Shown piece by piece: positions 9,150 to 17,519 of a stretch of 64,000 bases of DNA. The translations under genes and the position numbers were made by a program. Origin of the DNA: JACCZX01 sp963807155 (GTDB taxonomy: Bacteria; Pseudomonadota; Gammaproteobacteria; Burkholderiales; Burkholderiaceae_F); NCBI GenBank assembly GCA_963807155.1, contig CAWEAZ010000029.1, positions 267,141 through 331,140 on the forward strand. Direction: 5' to 3'. Each line of letters begins with the position of its first letter. Position 1 is the stretch's first letter. Below the pieces are notes generated by a model. That model was not told where the DNA came from. It ran no database searches and was given only the letters and a program-made list of their open reading frames with translations.

Positions 9150-9641
9150 TTACTCTTCGCTGGTGGCCGCGGACGCGCCGTCTTCATCAAGCGCCCACAG
9201 CAAGTTCGCCATTTCGACGGCCGTGCGCGCTGCATCGCGCCCCTTTTCATTGACCCGTGCGCGCGCTTGCTCGTCAGTGTCGGTCGTCAAAATGGCGTTG
9301 GCAATCGGAACGCCATATTCGAGGGCGACACTTGCGAGTCCGCGCGCCGACTCATTGGCGACCACCTCAAAATGATAGGTATCGCCCCGAATCACGCAAC
9401 CCAGGGCAATCAGCGCGTCGAAGTCATCGGTTGCGGCGAGCTTGGCGAGTGCGAGCGGAATCTCGAGCGATCCCGGCACCGTGATGTGCGTGATGTCGTC
9501 TTCGTCGACGCCCAGCGTGATCAACTCGTTGATGCATGCCTCGGCCAATGCGCGACCCGCCCATTCATTGAAGCGCGCCTGCACCAGACCGATACGCAGA
9601 TCGTCGCCGTCAAAATCGGGGGCAATGAAGTCCTTGGCCAT
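9150..9641 (-). CDS. ribH: 6,7-dimethyl-8-ribityllumazine synthase
   Basis: Penultimate step of riboflavin synthesis: condenses the ribityl-pyrimidine amine with dihydroxybutanone phosphate. 163 residues. FNEWAGRALAEACINEL near the N-terminus, TVPGSLEIPLALAKL, ALGCVIRGDTYHFEVVANES with the catalytic His, and GVPIANAILTTDTDEQARAR are all conserved. Part of the rib operon, between ribBA and nusB. Confidence 0.96.
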   Translation of the reverse strand: MAKDFIAPDFDGDDLRIGLVQARFNEWAGRALAEACINELITLGVDEDDITHITVPGSLEIPLALAKLAATDDFDALIALGCVIRGDTYHFEVVANESARGLASVALEYGVPIANAILTTDTDEQARARVNEKGRDAARTAVEMANLLWALDEDGASAATSEE

Positions 9642-9663
9642 GCGTCGCCGGTTCGTTCCGTCG

Positions 9664-10800
9664 TCACTCTTCCAGATAACCGGTGACGTGCAGCCCGAAG
9701 CCCGCCATCGAAGGCATCTTGCGTGGCTTGGCGAGCAGCTTCATGCGGCGTACGCCAAGATCGCGCAGGATCTGTGCGCCGACACCATAGGTACGCAAAT
9801 CCACCGTCGTTGAACGCGCCGCTTCTGCGGCCCCACTCGTGATGGCATCAAGGCGCGCAAACAACTGCTCGGATGCTTCACCACAATTAAGCATGACCAG
9901 CACGCCGCCATCGCTGCGCGTGATTCGCTCGAGCGCCTTTTGCAGCGGCCAGGCGTGTGTCGATGCCTGAACATCGAGTAGGTCGAGAACCGATAGCGGC
10001 TCGTGCACCCGCACCAGCGCTTCACGCTCGGGTGTCAACGTGCCATGCACCAGCGCCAGGTGTGCGCCGCCGCTTGGTTGATCACGGTAGGCAATCAATT
10101 CGAATTCGCCGGCGGGCGTCATCACACGTCGCGTACAGATGCGTTCAACCAGCGACTCGTTGGCGGCGCGATAGCGAATCAAATCGGCGATCGTGCCGAT
10201 GCGCAACCCATGCGCAGCAGCAAACGGCAGCAAATCCGGCAAGCGCGCCATCGTGCCATCGTCGTTCATCACCTCGCACAGCACCGCCGCCGGATTCAAA
10301 CCGGCCAAGCGGGCGAGATCGCAACACGCCTCGGTATGGCCCGCTCGCATCAGTACGCCACCCGGCGCAGCGACCAACGGAAATACGTGGCCGGGCTGCA
10401 CCAGATCTGACGGCTTGGCGTGCGGGCGCGTCGCAACTCGGATCGTATGTGCACGATCGGCCGCCGAAATACCCGTGCTGATGCCGTCAGCAGCCTCAAT
10501 CGCGACCGTAAAGTTGGTCCCGTGCACCGTACGGTTATTGGCCGTCATCGGCGTCAATTGCAACTGCGCCGCGTGCTCCGCCGTAATGGGCATGCAAATC
10601 AGTCCGCGCCCATTTTTCGCGAGGAAGTTGACCTTCTCAGGCGTGACGAAGTCCGCTGCAAAAATCAGATCGCCCTCATTTTCGCGATCCTCGTCGTCGA
10701 CCAGCACGACAATGTGACCGCGCCGAATCTCTTCAATCAACTCGCTCGTAGTCGCAAGGCCAGCTGGCGGTTTGGAAGGGCTGGGGACGGCTGACAGCAT
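9664..10800 (-). CDS. ribBA: RibBA-type protein: dihydroxybutanone-phosphate synthase with degenerate GTP cyclohydrolase II domain
   Basis: The N-terminal RibB domain (about residues 15-215) makes the four-carbon riboflavin precursor from ribulose 5-phosphate. It has VLVDDEDRENEGDLIFAADF, the TGISAADRA motif and RAGHTEACCDLARLAGL. The C-terminal part (about 225-378) resembles GTP cyclohydrolase II, but at the active site it reads VHEPLSVLDLLDVQAS where the zinc-binding Cys residues of true RibA should be. The second activity is therefore unlikely, as in many betaproteobacterial 'RibBA' proteins. A separate RibA should exist elsewhere. The gene lies 35 bases after ribE. Confidence 0.93.
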   Translation of the reverse strand: MLSAVPSPSKPPAGLATTSELIEEIRRGHIVVLVDDEDRENEGDLIFAADFVTPEKVNFLAKNGRGLICMPITAEHAAQLQLTPMTANNRTVHGTNFTVAIEAADGISTGISAADRAHTIRVATRPHAKPSDLVQPGHVFPLVAAPGGVLMRAGHTEACCDLARLAGLNPAAVLCEVMNDDGTMARLPDLLPFAAAHGLRIGTIADLIRYRAANESLVERICTRRVMTPAGEFELIAYRDQPSGGAHLALVHGTLTPEREALVRVHEPLSVLDLLDVQASTHAWPLQKALERITRSDGGVLVMLNCGEASEQLFARLDAITSGAAEAARSTTVDLRTYGVGAQILRDLGVRRMKLLAKPRKMPSMAGFGLHVTGYLEE

Positions 10801-10835
10801 GACGGTTTGCGCTTGTTGAAATCGGGCTGCGGAGT

Positions 10836-11453
10836 TTATGCGTTTCCGTCCCGAAGCGACAGCATCCGCTCGACATAGCGCGCGATCGGGTCGACCTCAA
10901 TATTGACGCGATCGGCCGCGCGTAACGAGCGCAACGTCGTCACCCGATGCGTGTGCGGAATGACGTTTACCGAAAACTCGCAGCCTTGCGGACCGTCCAC
11001 GACCCGATTGACCGTCAGGCTCACACCGTCGATCGCGACCGAACCCTTGTAGGCAAAATATTTCGCCAATTCGGCCGGCGCGCGGACGACCAATTGCCAC
11101 GACTCGTGCGCCGGTGTCATTGAGACGACCTCACCGACGCCGTCGACGTGGCCCGCCACCAGATGCCCGCCCAGTGAGTCTCCAACCCGTAACGAAGTTT
11201 CGATATTCACTTCGCCGGGTGCATCGAGCCCCGAAGTTCGCGCCAAGCTTTCCTTCGAAGTATCGACATCGAAGGTAGTGGCATCAACACGAATGGCCGT
11301 CATACAAGCGCCGGCAATCGCAACGCTGTCTCCAACGCGGACAGCAAATGCTGGTACGCCGCTCGCATCGATCGTCAGTCGAACGCCGCCCTCCAGAGCC
11401 AGCCGCTCGACTTCTACTATTCGGCCCACACCGGCGACGATTCCCGTAAACAT
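10836..11453 (-). CDS. ribE: Riboflavin synthase, alpha subunit
   Basis: Dismutates two lumazines to riboflavin. 205 residues built from two homologous lumazine-binding barrels: MFTGIVAGVGRIVEVERL opens the first, and VVAGHVDGVGEV with KGSVAIDGVSLTVNRV the second. IPHTHRVTTL is the usual C-terminal motif. The ATG shares one base with the ribD stop (TGATG), so the two are translationally coupled. Confidence 0.95.
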   Translation of the reverse strand: MFTGIVAGVGRIVEVERLALEGGVRLTIDASGVPAFAVRVGDSVAIAGACMTAIRVDATTFDVDTSKESLARTSGLDAPGEVNIETSLRVGDSLGGHLVAGHVDGVGEVVSMTPAHESWQLVVRAPAELAKYFAYKGSVAIDGVSLTVNRVVDGPQGCEFSVNVIPHTHRVTTLRSLRAADRVNIEVDPIARYVERMLSLRDGNA

Positions 11454-12550
11454 CAGTGAATGACACGCGTCAGGATACGGACGTCGTCACCGACCTGTGC
11501 CACTTCAATGAATTTGAGCTTCTGCGCTAATGCGAGATCCGACAGCGCGGGCAAATGCACCATGCCCTGCGCTTCACCGAGCAAACTGGGTGCAAAGTAC
11601 ACCAGCAGTTCATCGGCCAGTCCCGCACTCATCAGCGATCCATTGAGCTTGAACCCGGCTTCTACGTGCACTTCATTAATGCTGCGCGCCGCGAGGGCCT
11701 TCATCAGTCCCTTCAGATCGACCTTATTGCGTTCGCCAGGCAGATAAAGTATCTCGGCGCCGCGCTGGGTCAGGCCCGCCTCGACCGCCGGTTTCTTGAC
11801 GGCGCACGCGACCAGCACCGGGCCATCACCATCAAAGATGTGCGCGGCGGGGTCGACCTCGAGCCGGCTGTCGACCAAAACCCGGAGCGGCTGGCGCTGG
11901 GTTTGCACAAGCCTGACGTTCAACTGCGGGTTATCCGTCTGCACCGTGCCTATACCGGTCAACACCGCACACGCTCGCGCTCGCCATGCATGTCCATCGC
12001 GGCGCGCATCCTCGGACGTGATCCATTGAGAAGCGCCGTTGGCGAGTGCCGTCTTGCCATCCAGGCTGGCAGCGATCTTCAATCGCACCCACGGCCGCCC
12101 GCGCGTCATGCGTGAAAAAAATCCGGCGTTGACGTCGGCCGCTTCCTGCTCCAATAGGCCGCATCGAACGTCGACACCACCGTTGCGCAACATTTCGAGG
12201 CCGCGGCCGGATACCAACGGGTTAGGGTCTTCGACAGCCGCGATGACTCTCGCCACTTTCGCTTCGGACAACGCCGTTGCGCACGGCGGTGTTCGGCCAA
12301 AGTGACTGCAAGGCTCAAGCGAAACGTAGACGGTTGAGCCGCGCACATCGTGGCCATTGCGCCGGGAATCCAGGATGGCTTCGACCTCGGCGTGGTTGGA
12401 GCCGGGCGGCTGCGTGAATCCTTCCCCTAGCACTCGCGCGTCGCGGACGATGACGCATCCGACGCGCGGATTTGGCGTGGCGTGGAATGCCGAGCGCTGC
12501 GCAAGCGCGAGCGCCCGCAGCATGAATTCGCGGTCAGACTCGGAGTACAT
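11453..12550 (-). CDS. ribD: Bifunctional diaminohydroxyphosphoribosylaminopyrimidine deaminase / reductase
   Basis: Second and third steps of riboflavin synthesis. The N-terminal CDA-like deaminase (about residues 1-145) shows the zinc site HAEVEA and PCSHFGRTPPC. The C-terminal reductase (about 147-365) shows RPWVRLKIAASLDGKTAL, SQWITSEDAR and HVEAGFKLNGSLM. First gene of the rib operon. No FMN riboswitch is visible in the 110 bases upstream; the leader holds only the hairpin that follows hsp20. Confidence 0.95.
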   Translation of the reverse strand: MYSESDREFMLRALALAQRSAFHATPNPRVGCVIVRDARVLGEGFTQPPGSNHAEVEAILDSRRNGHDVRGSTVYVSLEPCSHFGRTPPCATALSEAKVARVIAAVEDPNPLVSGRGLEMLRNGGVDVRCGLLEQEAADVNAGFFSRMTRGRPWVRLKIAASLDGKTALANGASQWITSEDARRDGHAWRARACAVLTGIGTVQTDNPQLNVRLVQTQRQPLRVLVDSRLEVDPAAHIFDGDGPVLVACAVKKPAVEAGLTQRGAEILYLPGERNKVDLKGLMKALAARSINEVHVEAGFKLNGSLMSAGLADELLVYFAPSLLGEAQGMVHLPALSDLALAQKLKFIEVAQVGDDVRILTRVIH

Positions 12551-12613
12551 CGTGCAAAGTGTACGCAGCGGCGCTCAGCAAATGAGCGCTGTGCGTGCGC
12601 CTTGCAGGCAACC

Positions 12614-12643
12614 AGCCGGGCCACTGTTTGCAGCGGCCCGGCT
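12614..12643 (-). terminator. Hairpin downstream of hsp20, possible terminator
   Basis: Inverted repeat AGCCGGGCCACTG / CAGCGGCCCGGCT with a four-base loop, 17 bases after the hsp20 stop and 64 bases before ribD. There is no T tract, so it is at best a weak intrinsic terminator or an mRNA-stabilising stem. Confidence 0.5.
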
Positions 12644-12659
12644 GCGAGTTAGTTCGCGA

Positions 12660-13115
12660 TTATTTGACTTCGATGCGCTTGCTTACCGTCGCTGCGCGCT
12701 TCGGCAACGACAGAGTCAGCACGCCGTTTTCAAAGCGGGCGTCTGCACCTTCTTCGGTGACCTCTGCCGGCAGTTCGAAGCTACGTGCGTAGCTGGTCGA
12801 ATAGCGCTCGCTGTAAAGAACCTTGTCTCCATTGCCGTTGGTGTCTTTGGTCTCTGACGAGTCCTTGGACTCGGCATTGATCGACACATGTGCACCTTCA
12901 ATGCCAACGTGGATGTCGTCCTTGCGAATGCCCGGCAGGTCGACCTTGACTTCGAAATTGCCGCCCTTATCGAGGACGTCCATTCGTGCGCGCGAAACGG
13001 CCTGTGCGCTCGAATGGCGCGTAGCAGGAACGTTGGTGCGGTGAAAAAAGTCCGTAAATAGTTCGTCGATCAGCGAATTAAATGAATCGCCGCGGCGCGT
13101 TGAAAGTTGGTACAT
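12660..13115 (-). CDS. Small heat shock protein, Hsp20 family
   Basis: ATP-independent holdase with an alpha-crystallin domain, 151 residues. The N-terminal arm holds FNSLIDELFTDFF. The ACD (about residues 45-140) has MDVLDKGGNFEVKVDLPGIRK-like and ARSFELPAEV strands. The signature GVLTLSLPK is at the end. ATG 13115 follows GGAGG at 5 bases. The apparent upstream extension is the leader. A sigma-32-like promoter sits 47-74 bases upstream. Confidence 0.94.
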   Translation of the reverse strand: MYQLSTRRGDSFNSLIDELFTDFFHRTNVPATRHSSAQAVSRARMDVLDKGGNFEVKVDLPGIRKDDIHVGIEGAHVSINAESKDSSETKDTNGNGDKVLYSERYSTSYARSFELPAEVTEEGADARFENGVLTLSLPKRAATVSKRIEVK

Positions 13116-13161
13116 CGAATCCTCCGGAATGGTGTTTGGCGCACTTGCGCCCATAACCACA

Positions 13162-13189
13162 ATCTAGGGACCGGGGACCAGGTTTCAAG
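13162..13189 (-). promoter_or_regulatory. Sigma-32-like heat-shock promoter of hsp20
   Basis: On the minus strand a perfect CTTGAAA -35 element (13183-13189) is followed after 13 bases by CCCTAGAT (13162-13169), close to the sigma-32 -10 consensus CCCCATNT. It begins right after the nrdR gene and would give hsp20 a leader of about 40 bases. Confidence 0.6.
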
Positions 13190-13196
13190 GCACTTT

Positions 13197-13673
13197 CTAA
13201 CGTCGTTTAGCCCGTTTCGCCGTTTTGACGGGCCGCACTTCGCGCACCACCTCGGCAAATTCATCCACATCCTCAAAGCTGCGATAAACCGACGCAAAGC
13301 GGATGTATGCCACCTTGTCGAGCCGCCTCAATTCGCGCATGACCAGCTCGCCGATTTTTTCGCTTTTCAGCTCGCGCTGCGCCGACGACAGCAGCTTGTC
13401 TTCAATACGCGCAATCGCTTCGTCGACAGCCTCGCGCGGCACCGGTCGCTTGCGCATCGACAACTGCATCGAAGCGCGAAGCTTGTCGCGGTCGTAGTCG
13501 GCGCGCCCGCCGCCGCGCTTGATGATGGTCGGCATTGCGAGCTCGACCCGCTCGTAGGTCGTGAAGCGCTTTTCACACGACAGACATTTACGCCTGCGCC
13601 GGATCGTCGCGCCTTCGTCCGACCCACGCGAGTCAATGACCTGCGTGTCGGCGTGGCAGAACGGACACTTCAC
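13197..13673 (-). CDS. nrdR: Transcriptional repressor NrdR
   Basis: ATP/dATP-sensing repressor of ribonucleotide reductase genes. 158 residues. The N-terminal zinc ribbon has CPFC and CLSC pairs with RRRRKCLSCEKRFTTYER between and after them. The ATP-cone follows (VIKRGGGRADYDRDKLRAS-like). The start is GTG at 13673, only 3 bases after the glyA stop, so it is cotranscribed with glyA and falls under the same riboswitch. A basic C-terminal tail (KTAKRAKRR) is typical of betaproteobacteria. Confidence 0.95.
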   Translation of the reverse strand: MKCPFCHADTQVIDSRGSDEGATIRRRRKCLSCEKRFTTYERVELAMPTIIKRGGGRADYDRDKLRASMQLSMRKRPVPREAVDEAIARIEDKLLSSAQRELKSEKIGELVMRELRRLDKVAYIRFASVYRSFEDVDEFAEVVREVRPVKTAKRAKRR

Positions 13674-13676
13674 GGG

Positions 13677-14937
13677 CTATCCGTAGACGGGAAACCGCTG
13701 CGTCAGGTCGGCAACCTCGCGCTTGACCCGGCCGATCGTCGCAGCGTCGCCGGGATTCTCGAGAATGTCCGCAATCAGATCCGCCGTCTTTGCGGCTTCT
13801 GCTTCGCCAAAGCCGCGCGTGGTAATGGCCGGCGAGCCCAGCCGAATACCGCTGGTGACCATCGGCTTTTGCGGATCCTTCGGAATCGCGTTCTTGTTGA
13901 TCGTGATGTGCACGTCACCCAGCAGCGCTTCGGCATCTTTGCCCGTAATGTTCTTCGCGCGTAGGTCGACCAGCATCAGGTGACTTTCAGTGCGGCCCGA
14001 GACGATCCGCATGCCCCGCTTGACCAGCGTTTCAGCCATCACGCGCGCGTTGATCATCACCTGTCGCTGATACGACTTGAAGTCCGGCGACAACGCCTCC
14101 TTGAATCGCCACCGCCTTGGCCGCAATCACATGCATCAGTGGACCGCCCTGCAAACCAGGGAACACGGCCGAATTGATCGCCTTCTCCAATTGCGGCTTC
14201 ATCAGGATCAGGCCGCCGCGTGGCCCGCGCAGCGTCTTGTGCGTCGTTGAAGTAATCACGTCGGCGTGCGGTATCGGGCTGGGGTACTCGCCTGCTGCGA
14301 TTAGACCCGCGTAGTGCGCCATGTCGACCATCAGGTAGGCGCCCACTTCGCGCGCGACGTTCGCAAACCGCTCGAAATCGATTCGCAGCGAATACGCAGA
14401 AGCACCGGCGATGATCAACTTGGGCTTGTGCTGCTGCGCCAATGCGCGCAACGCTTCGTAATCGATTTCTTCGCGATCATTAAGTCCATAGCTGACGACC
14501 TTGAACCACTTGCCACTGATGTTCAGTGGCATTCCGTGCGTCAGATGGCCGCCTTCAGCGAGGCTCATTCCCATGATCGTGTCGCCGGGCGTAAGCAGCG
14601 CGAGGAAAACTGCTTCGTTCGCCTGCGCACCCGAGTGCGGCTGTACGTTGGCTGAGATCTCGACACCCGGCACTGCGAACAATTGCTTCAACCGCTCGAT
14701 TGCAAGCGTTTCGGCAACGTCAACGTATTCGCAGCCGCCGTAATAACGTTTTCCGGGATATCCCTCGGCGTATTTGTTGGTCAGCTGGCTTCCCTGCGCC
14801 GCCAGCACCGCCGGGCTCGCGTAGTTCTCCGACGCAATCAGCTCGATGTGCTGCTCTTGCCGCCGGTGTTCGTTTTCGATGGCCGACCAGATGTCGGGAT
14901 CGGTCCGTTTCACGGTATGCGTGCTTCGATTAAACAT
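13677..14937 (-). pseudogene. glyA: Serine hydroxymethyltransferase, one frameshift
   Basis: PLP enzyme that converts serine and tetrahydrofolate to glycine and 5,10-methylene-THF, the main one-carbon source. IELIASENYASPAVLAAQGS, the NKYAEGYPGKRYYGGCEYVD block and STTHKTLRGPRGG with the PLP lysine are intact. The frame breaks at 14106. Dropping one base there gives AKAVAFKEALSPDFKSYQRQ and the rest of the enzyme to 13677 (total about 415 residues, as expected). Because glyA is normally essential and the break is one base, a sequence error is the likely cause. ATG 14937 follows GAGGAC. A ZTP riboswitch precedes it. Confidence 0.9.
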
Positions 14938-14951
14938 GGTGTCCTCGCGCA

Positions 14952-14983
14952 GGATGCAAGTGGAATATCGATCACTTGCCATC
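14952..14983 (-). promoter_or_regulatory. Hairpin between ZTP aptamer and glyA start
   Basis: GATGGCAAGTG and CACTTGCATCC pair to form a stem of about 10 bp just upstream of the GAGGAC ribosome-binding site. It lies where the expression platform of the riboswitch should be. There is no U tract, so control of translation seems more likely than termination. Confidence 0.5.
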
Positions 14984-15053
14984 GTGCCCAGGCGTACGGC
15001 GGAAATCGTTCCGCGCTTCCCGGGTGTTTTTCACCCTGGCGCCAGTCACGCGG
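14984..15053 (-). ncRNA. ZTP (pfl motif) riboswitch controlling glyA
   Basis: Reading the minus strand, the leader holds GUGACUGGCG (P1/J side), an AGGGUGAAAAACACCC stem, CGGGAAGCG, a GCGGAAC/UUCCGC hairpin and finally CCGUACGCCUGGGCA. These are the conserved core of the ZTP/ZMP-sensing pfl riboswitch, in the correct order and spacing. The class senses the folate-starvation signal ZTP and turns on one-carbon and purine genes; glyA is a known target class. It would also control the coupled nrdR gene. Confidence 0.88.
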
Positions 15054-15109
15054 AATTGGATCAGTAGATCCCGGATGGCGGCGAAATTATGCCAGCCGCC
15101 CGGACCGCA

Positions 15110-15757
15110 CTAGACCGGCAACTCATCGCGCCACTCCTGCAGATGCGCGACGTCACCCCAGAGGTCGATCGAAAGCGCAATGGGAGCCGAGGCAGAAGGT
15201 GAAGCAGTCAGTCGATTGACCGCCGCGTTGAGCATCTGGTGCTCGCGTGGCGCATGCCACTGCAGCACACGCGCAGCGCGATAGACGACATCCAGCACGC
15301 CACCGTGCGATACAAGAGCAACAGTCTGACTCGCATGGCGCGTACCGATCTCCGTCACTGCGGACATCACGCGATCGATCAGCTGCTGGCCGGTTTCGCC
15401 GCCTTCCGGCCGCCAGCCCGGGTCACGTTCGCGCCACTTCATGAACTCGGCTGGATAGCGCGCGGCAATCTCCTCCAGTGTGAGTCCTTCAAAAATCCCG
15501 AAAGATCGCTCACGCAATCTCGGCTCGGCGATGATTTCTAGACCGAGTCGCGCAGCCAACGGAGCGGCCGTTAGCCAAGCGCGCGACTGCGCGCTTGAAT
15601 ACACAGCATCAATCGGCTCATTTGCCAGGCACTCGGCCAGACGTGCCGATTGCAGTATCCCCAGCGGCGATAGCGGAATATCAAGCTGGCCCTGAATGCG
15701 GTGCTCGGCGTTCCACGCAGTCTCGCCGTGCCGGATCAGCAGCAGCTTCGTCTTCAT
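15110..15757 (-). CDS. Histidine phosphatase family protein
   Basis: Phosphoglycerate mutase-like phosphatase of 215 residues. LLLIRHGETAWNAEHRIQG carries the catalytic RHG motif (His about residue 10). LRERSFGIFEGLTLEEI and SHGGVLDVVYR give the second arginine and the second histidine. The substrate cannot be told: CobC/GpmB-like phosphatases share these features. It lies divergent from no partner and 7 bases after the PEBP gene, so the two are probably cotranscribed. Confidence 0.88.
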   Translation of the reverse strand: MKTKLLLIRHGETAWNAEHRIQGQLDIPLSPLGILQSARLAECLANEPIDAVYSSAQSRAWLTAAPLAARLGLEIIAEPRLRERSFGIFEGLTLEEIAARYPAEFMKWRERDPGWRPEGGETGQQLIDRVMSAVTEIGTRHASQTVALVSHGGVLDVVYRAARVLQWHAPREHQMLNAAVNRLTASPSASAPIALSIDLWGDVAHLQEWRDELPV

Positions 15758-15764
15758 GCGGCCT

Positions 15765-16391
15765 TCAGGCCAAACGTGGATTGAGCGTGTACGTGCCGGT
15801 CAGGTGTGCCTTCGCAATGACGTGACCCTCGATCGCCTTCAACACATCCGGTCCGCTGAACTTGCCTTCAAGTGGCACATGGGCGACATCGAGCGCGTAC
15901 AGGGTGAACACGTAGCGGTGCACGATCGAGTCGTTCCACGGCGGGCACGGACCGTCGTAGCCGAAATAGTCGCCGTTCATGTCGTGATCGTTGGCGAACC
16001 AGTCGGTATAGCCGTTCACGCCATGCCGCGTGTTGTTCGGCGCCACCGGTCCGTTCTTGCCGCGCGGTTTCACTCCTTTGGAATAACTTCCCTCTTCGAT
16101 CAAGCGCTGCGTCGGCGGAATATCGACCAGCACCCAGTGATAAAAATCGACGCGGGGTAACGCCGCCGGAATTTCCCGGTCTTCCTTGAACAGATCGTCG
16201 GGCTTGCTCGGAACATCGACGTCGTGACAAATCAGCGCAAATGACTTTGTCCCCGCCGGAACGTCGTCCCACGCAAGGTGTGGATTTAGGTTTTCCGACA
16301 GCGTTGCATGTTTGGTCGGATCGGTCTTGCAAAACGCGAACTCGGCCGGAATTGGCTTACCGTCTTCGAGTGAATCGCTGGATAGTTTCAT
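15765..16391 (-). CDS. YbhB/YbcL family (PEBP-like) protein
   Basis: Phosphatidylethanolamine-binding-protein fold, 208 residues, cytosolic (no signal peptide). LAWDDVPAGTKSFALICHDVD contains the first ligand loop (D and H), and FYHWVLVDIP with YDGPCPPWND the second. HRYVFTLYALD is the C-terminal signature. The biological role of bacterial members is poorly defined. ATG 16391 follows AGGA; frames further upstream run into the divergent desaturase. Confidence 0.88.
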   Translation of the reverse strand: MKLSSDSLEDGKPIPAEFAFCKTDPTKHATLSENLNPHLAWDDVPAGTKSFALICHDVDVPSKPDDLFKEDREIPAALPRVDFYHWVLVDIPPTQRLIEEGSYSKGVKPRGKNGPVAPNNTRHGVNGYTDWFANDHDMNGDYFGYDGPCPPWNDSIVHRYVFTLYALDVAHVPLEGKFSGPDVLKAIEGHVIAKAHLTGTYTLNPRLA

Positions 16392-16461
16392 CGGTTTTCC
16401 TGCGGGCTGCCGAAGCTTATATTGGTGGTCATCATAGGCGACAGAGGAACGTTGCAAGGGC

Positions 16462-17508
16462 ATGACAAACGAGGCAACGCCAGAACGCGGCGAAGAGTTC
16501 CGTGACGACCTGCGCGGCACGGCGGCAAGCCCCGTGCGCGCCGACGCAGCGCAAGTACGCCGGCTGTTGCCGGCCGAAACGCTGGCCGATCTGACCCGGC
16601 TGTCCCCGTTGCGTTCGACACTTGCAGTAGCGACGACCCTCGGAACCATCGCGCTGGTGCTGGGCATCGCCTGGACGCACTTCACGTGGTGGATCGTGCT
16701 GCCCGCCGTGTTCTTGATCGGTATTCAGCAGCACGCATTGTTCGTGCTGGCACACGACTCAGCGCACTACCGCCTTTACGGAACTCGATGGCTAAACGAT
16801 GCGATCGGCCGTTTCGTCGGAACCATCGGCGGCGTGTCGATGATGAGCTACCGTGTCATTCACCGGCTGCATCACAACAATCTCTACGGTGAAGTCGATC
16901 CCGATATCGCTCTGCACGGCGGATATCCAAGAGGCAAGGTCTATCTGCTGAAAAAACTCGCGAAAGACATCTGCGGATTGACCGCGTTCAAAACATACGC
17001 GTACTTCTTCGGCAATCCTGCGATCAACGCAGATACGCAGCAGGCGCAACGTCCGCTCGATGACACGTCGGTCGCACTACGCACGGCGGCCCGGCGCGAC
17101 CGCTGGGGCGTGGTCGCCTTTCATGTCGGCGCGCCGATCGTGGCGCTGGCGCTCGGCGGGCCGCTCGCCCTGCTCAAGTACCTAGTCCTGTGGACGCTGC
17201 CGCTCGCCACCGTTATTCAACCGATTCTGCGATTGCGCGCAGTGTGCGAACACGGTGCGGTGACCGATCTTTCAACCCCGCTAACTGCGGCCCGTACGAA
17301 CCTCGTCGGCCCGCTGGCGCGCTTCGTCATGTTCCCGCATCACGTGAACTATCACGTCGAGCACCATCTGTTTCCGGCAGTTCCACACTATCGATTGCCG
17401 CAATTGCATGCGGAGCTTGCGCAGCGCGGAGTGTTCAAGAATGCCGAAGTAAGACCGCTTCGGGAAACGTTCAAACGCATTTTTGCGGAGCGGCAGCAAT
17501 TGGCGTAG
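16462..17508 (+). CDS. Membrane fatty acid desaturase
   Basis: Di-iron desaturase of about 348 residues, acting on acyl lipids at the inner membrane. Three histidine boxes are present: HDSAH (about residue 98), HRLHHNN (about 133) and HVEHH near residue 295. Hydrophobic helices lie around residues 55-95 and 205-250. Divergent from the PEBP gene. It ends 11 bases before the end of tyrS. Which double bond it makes cannot be told from sequence. Confidence 0.9.
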   Translation: MTNEATPERGEEFRDDLRGTAASPVRADAAQVRRLLPAETLADLTRLSPLRSTLAVATTLGTIALVLGIAWTHFTWWIVLPAVFLIGIQQHALFVLAHDSAHYRLYGTRWLNDAIGRFVGTIGGVSMMSYRVIHRLHHNNLYGEVDPDIALHGGYPRGKVYLLKKLAKDICGLTAFKTYAYFFGNPAINADTQQAQRPLDDTSVALRTAARRDRWGVVAFHVGAPIVALALGGPLALLKYLVLWTLPLATVIQPILRLRAVCEHGAVTDLSTPLTAARTNLVGPLARFVMFPHHVNYHVEHHLFPAVPHYRLPQLHAELAQRGVFKNAEVRPLRETFKRIFAERQQLA

Positions 17509-17519
17509 TGCTTGACGGT

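Noticed and set aside
12551..12659. FMN riboswitch upstream of ribD
   Set aside because: I looked for the conserved RFN element; the 109-base gap holds only the hairpin after hsp20.
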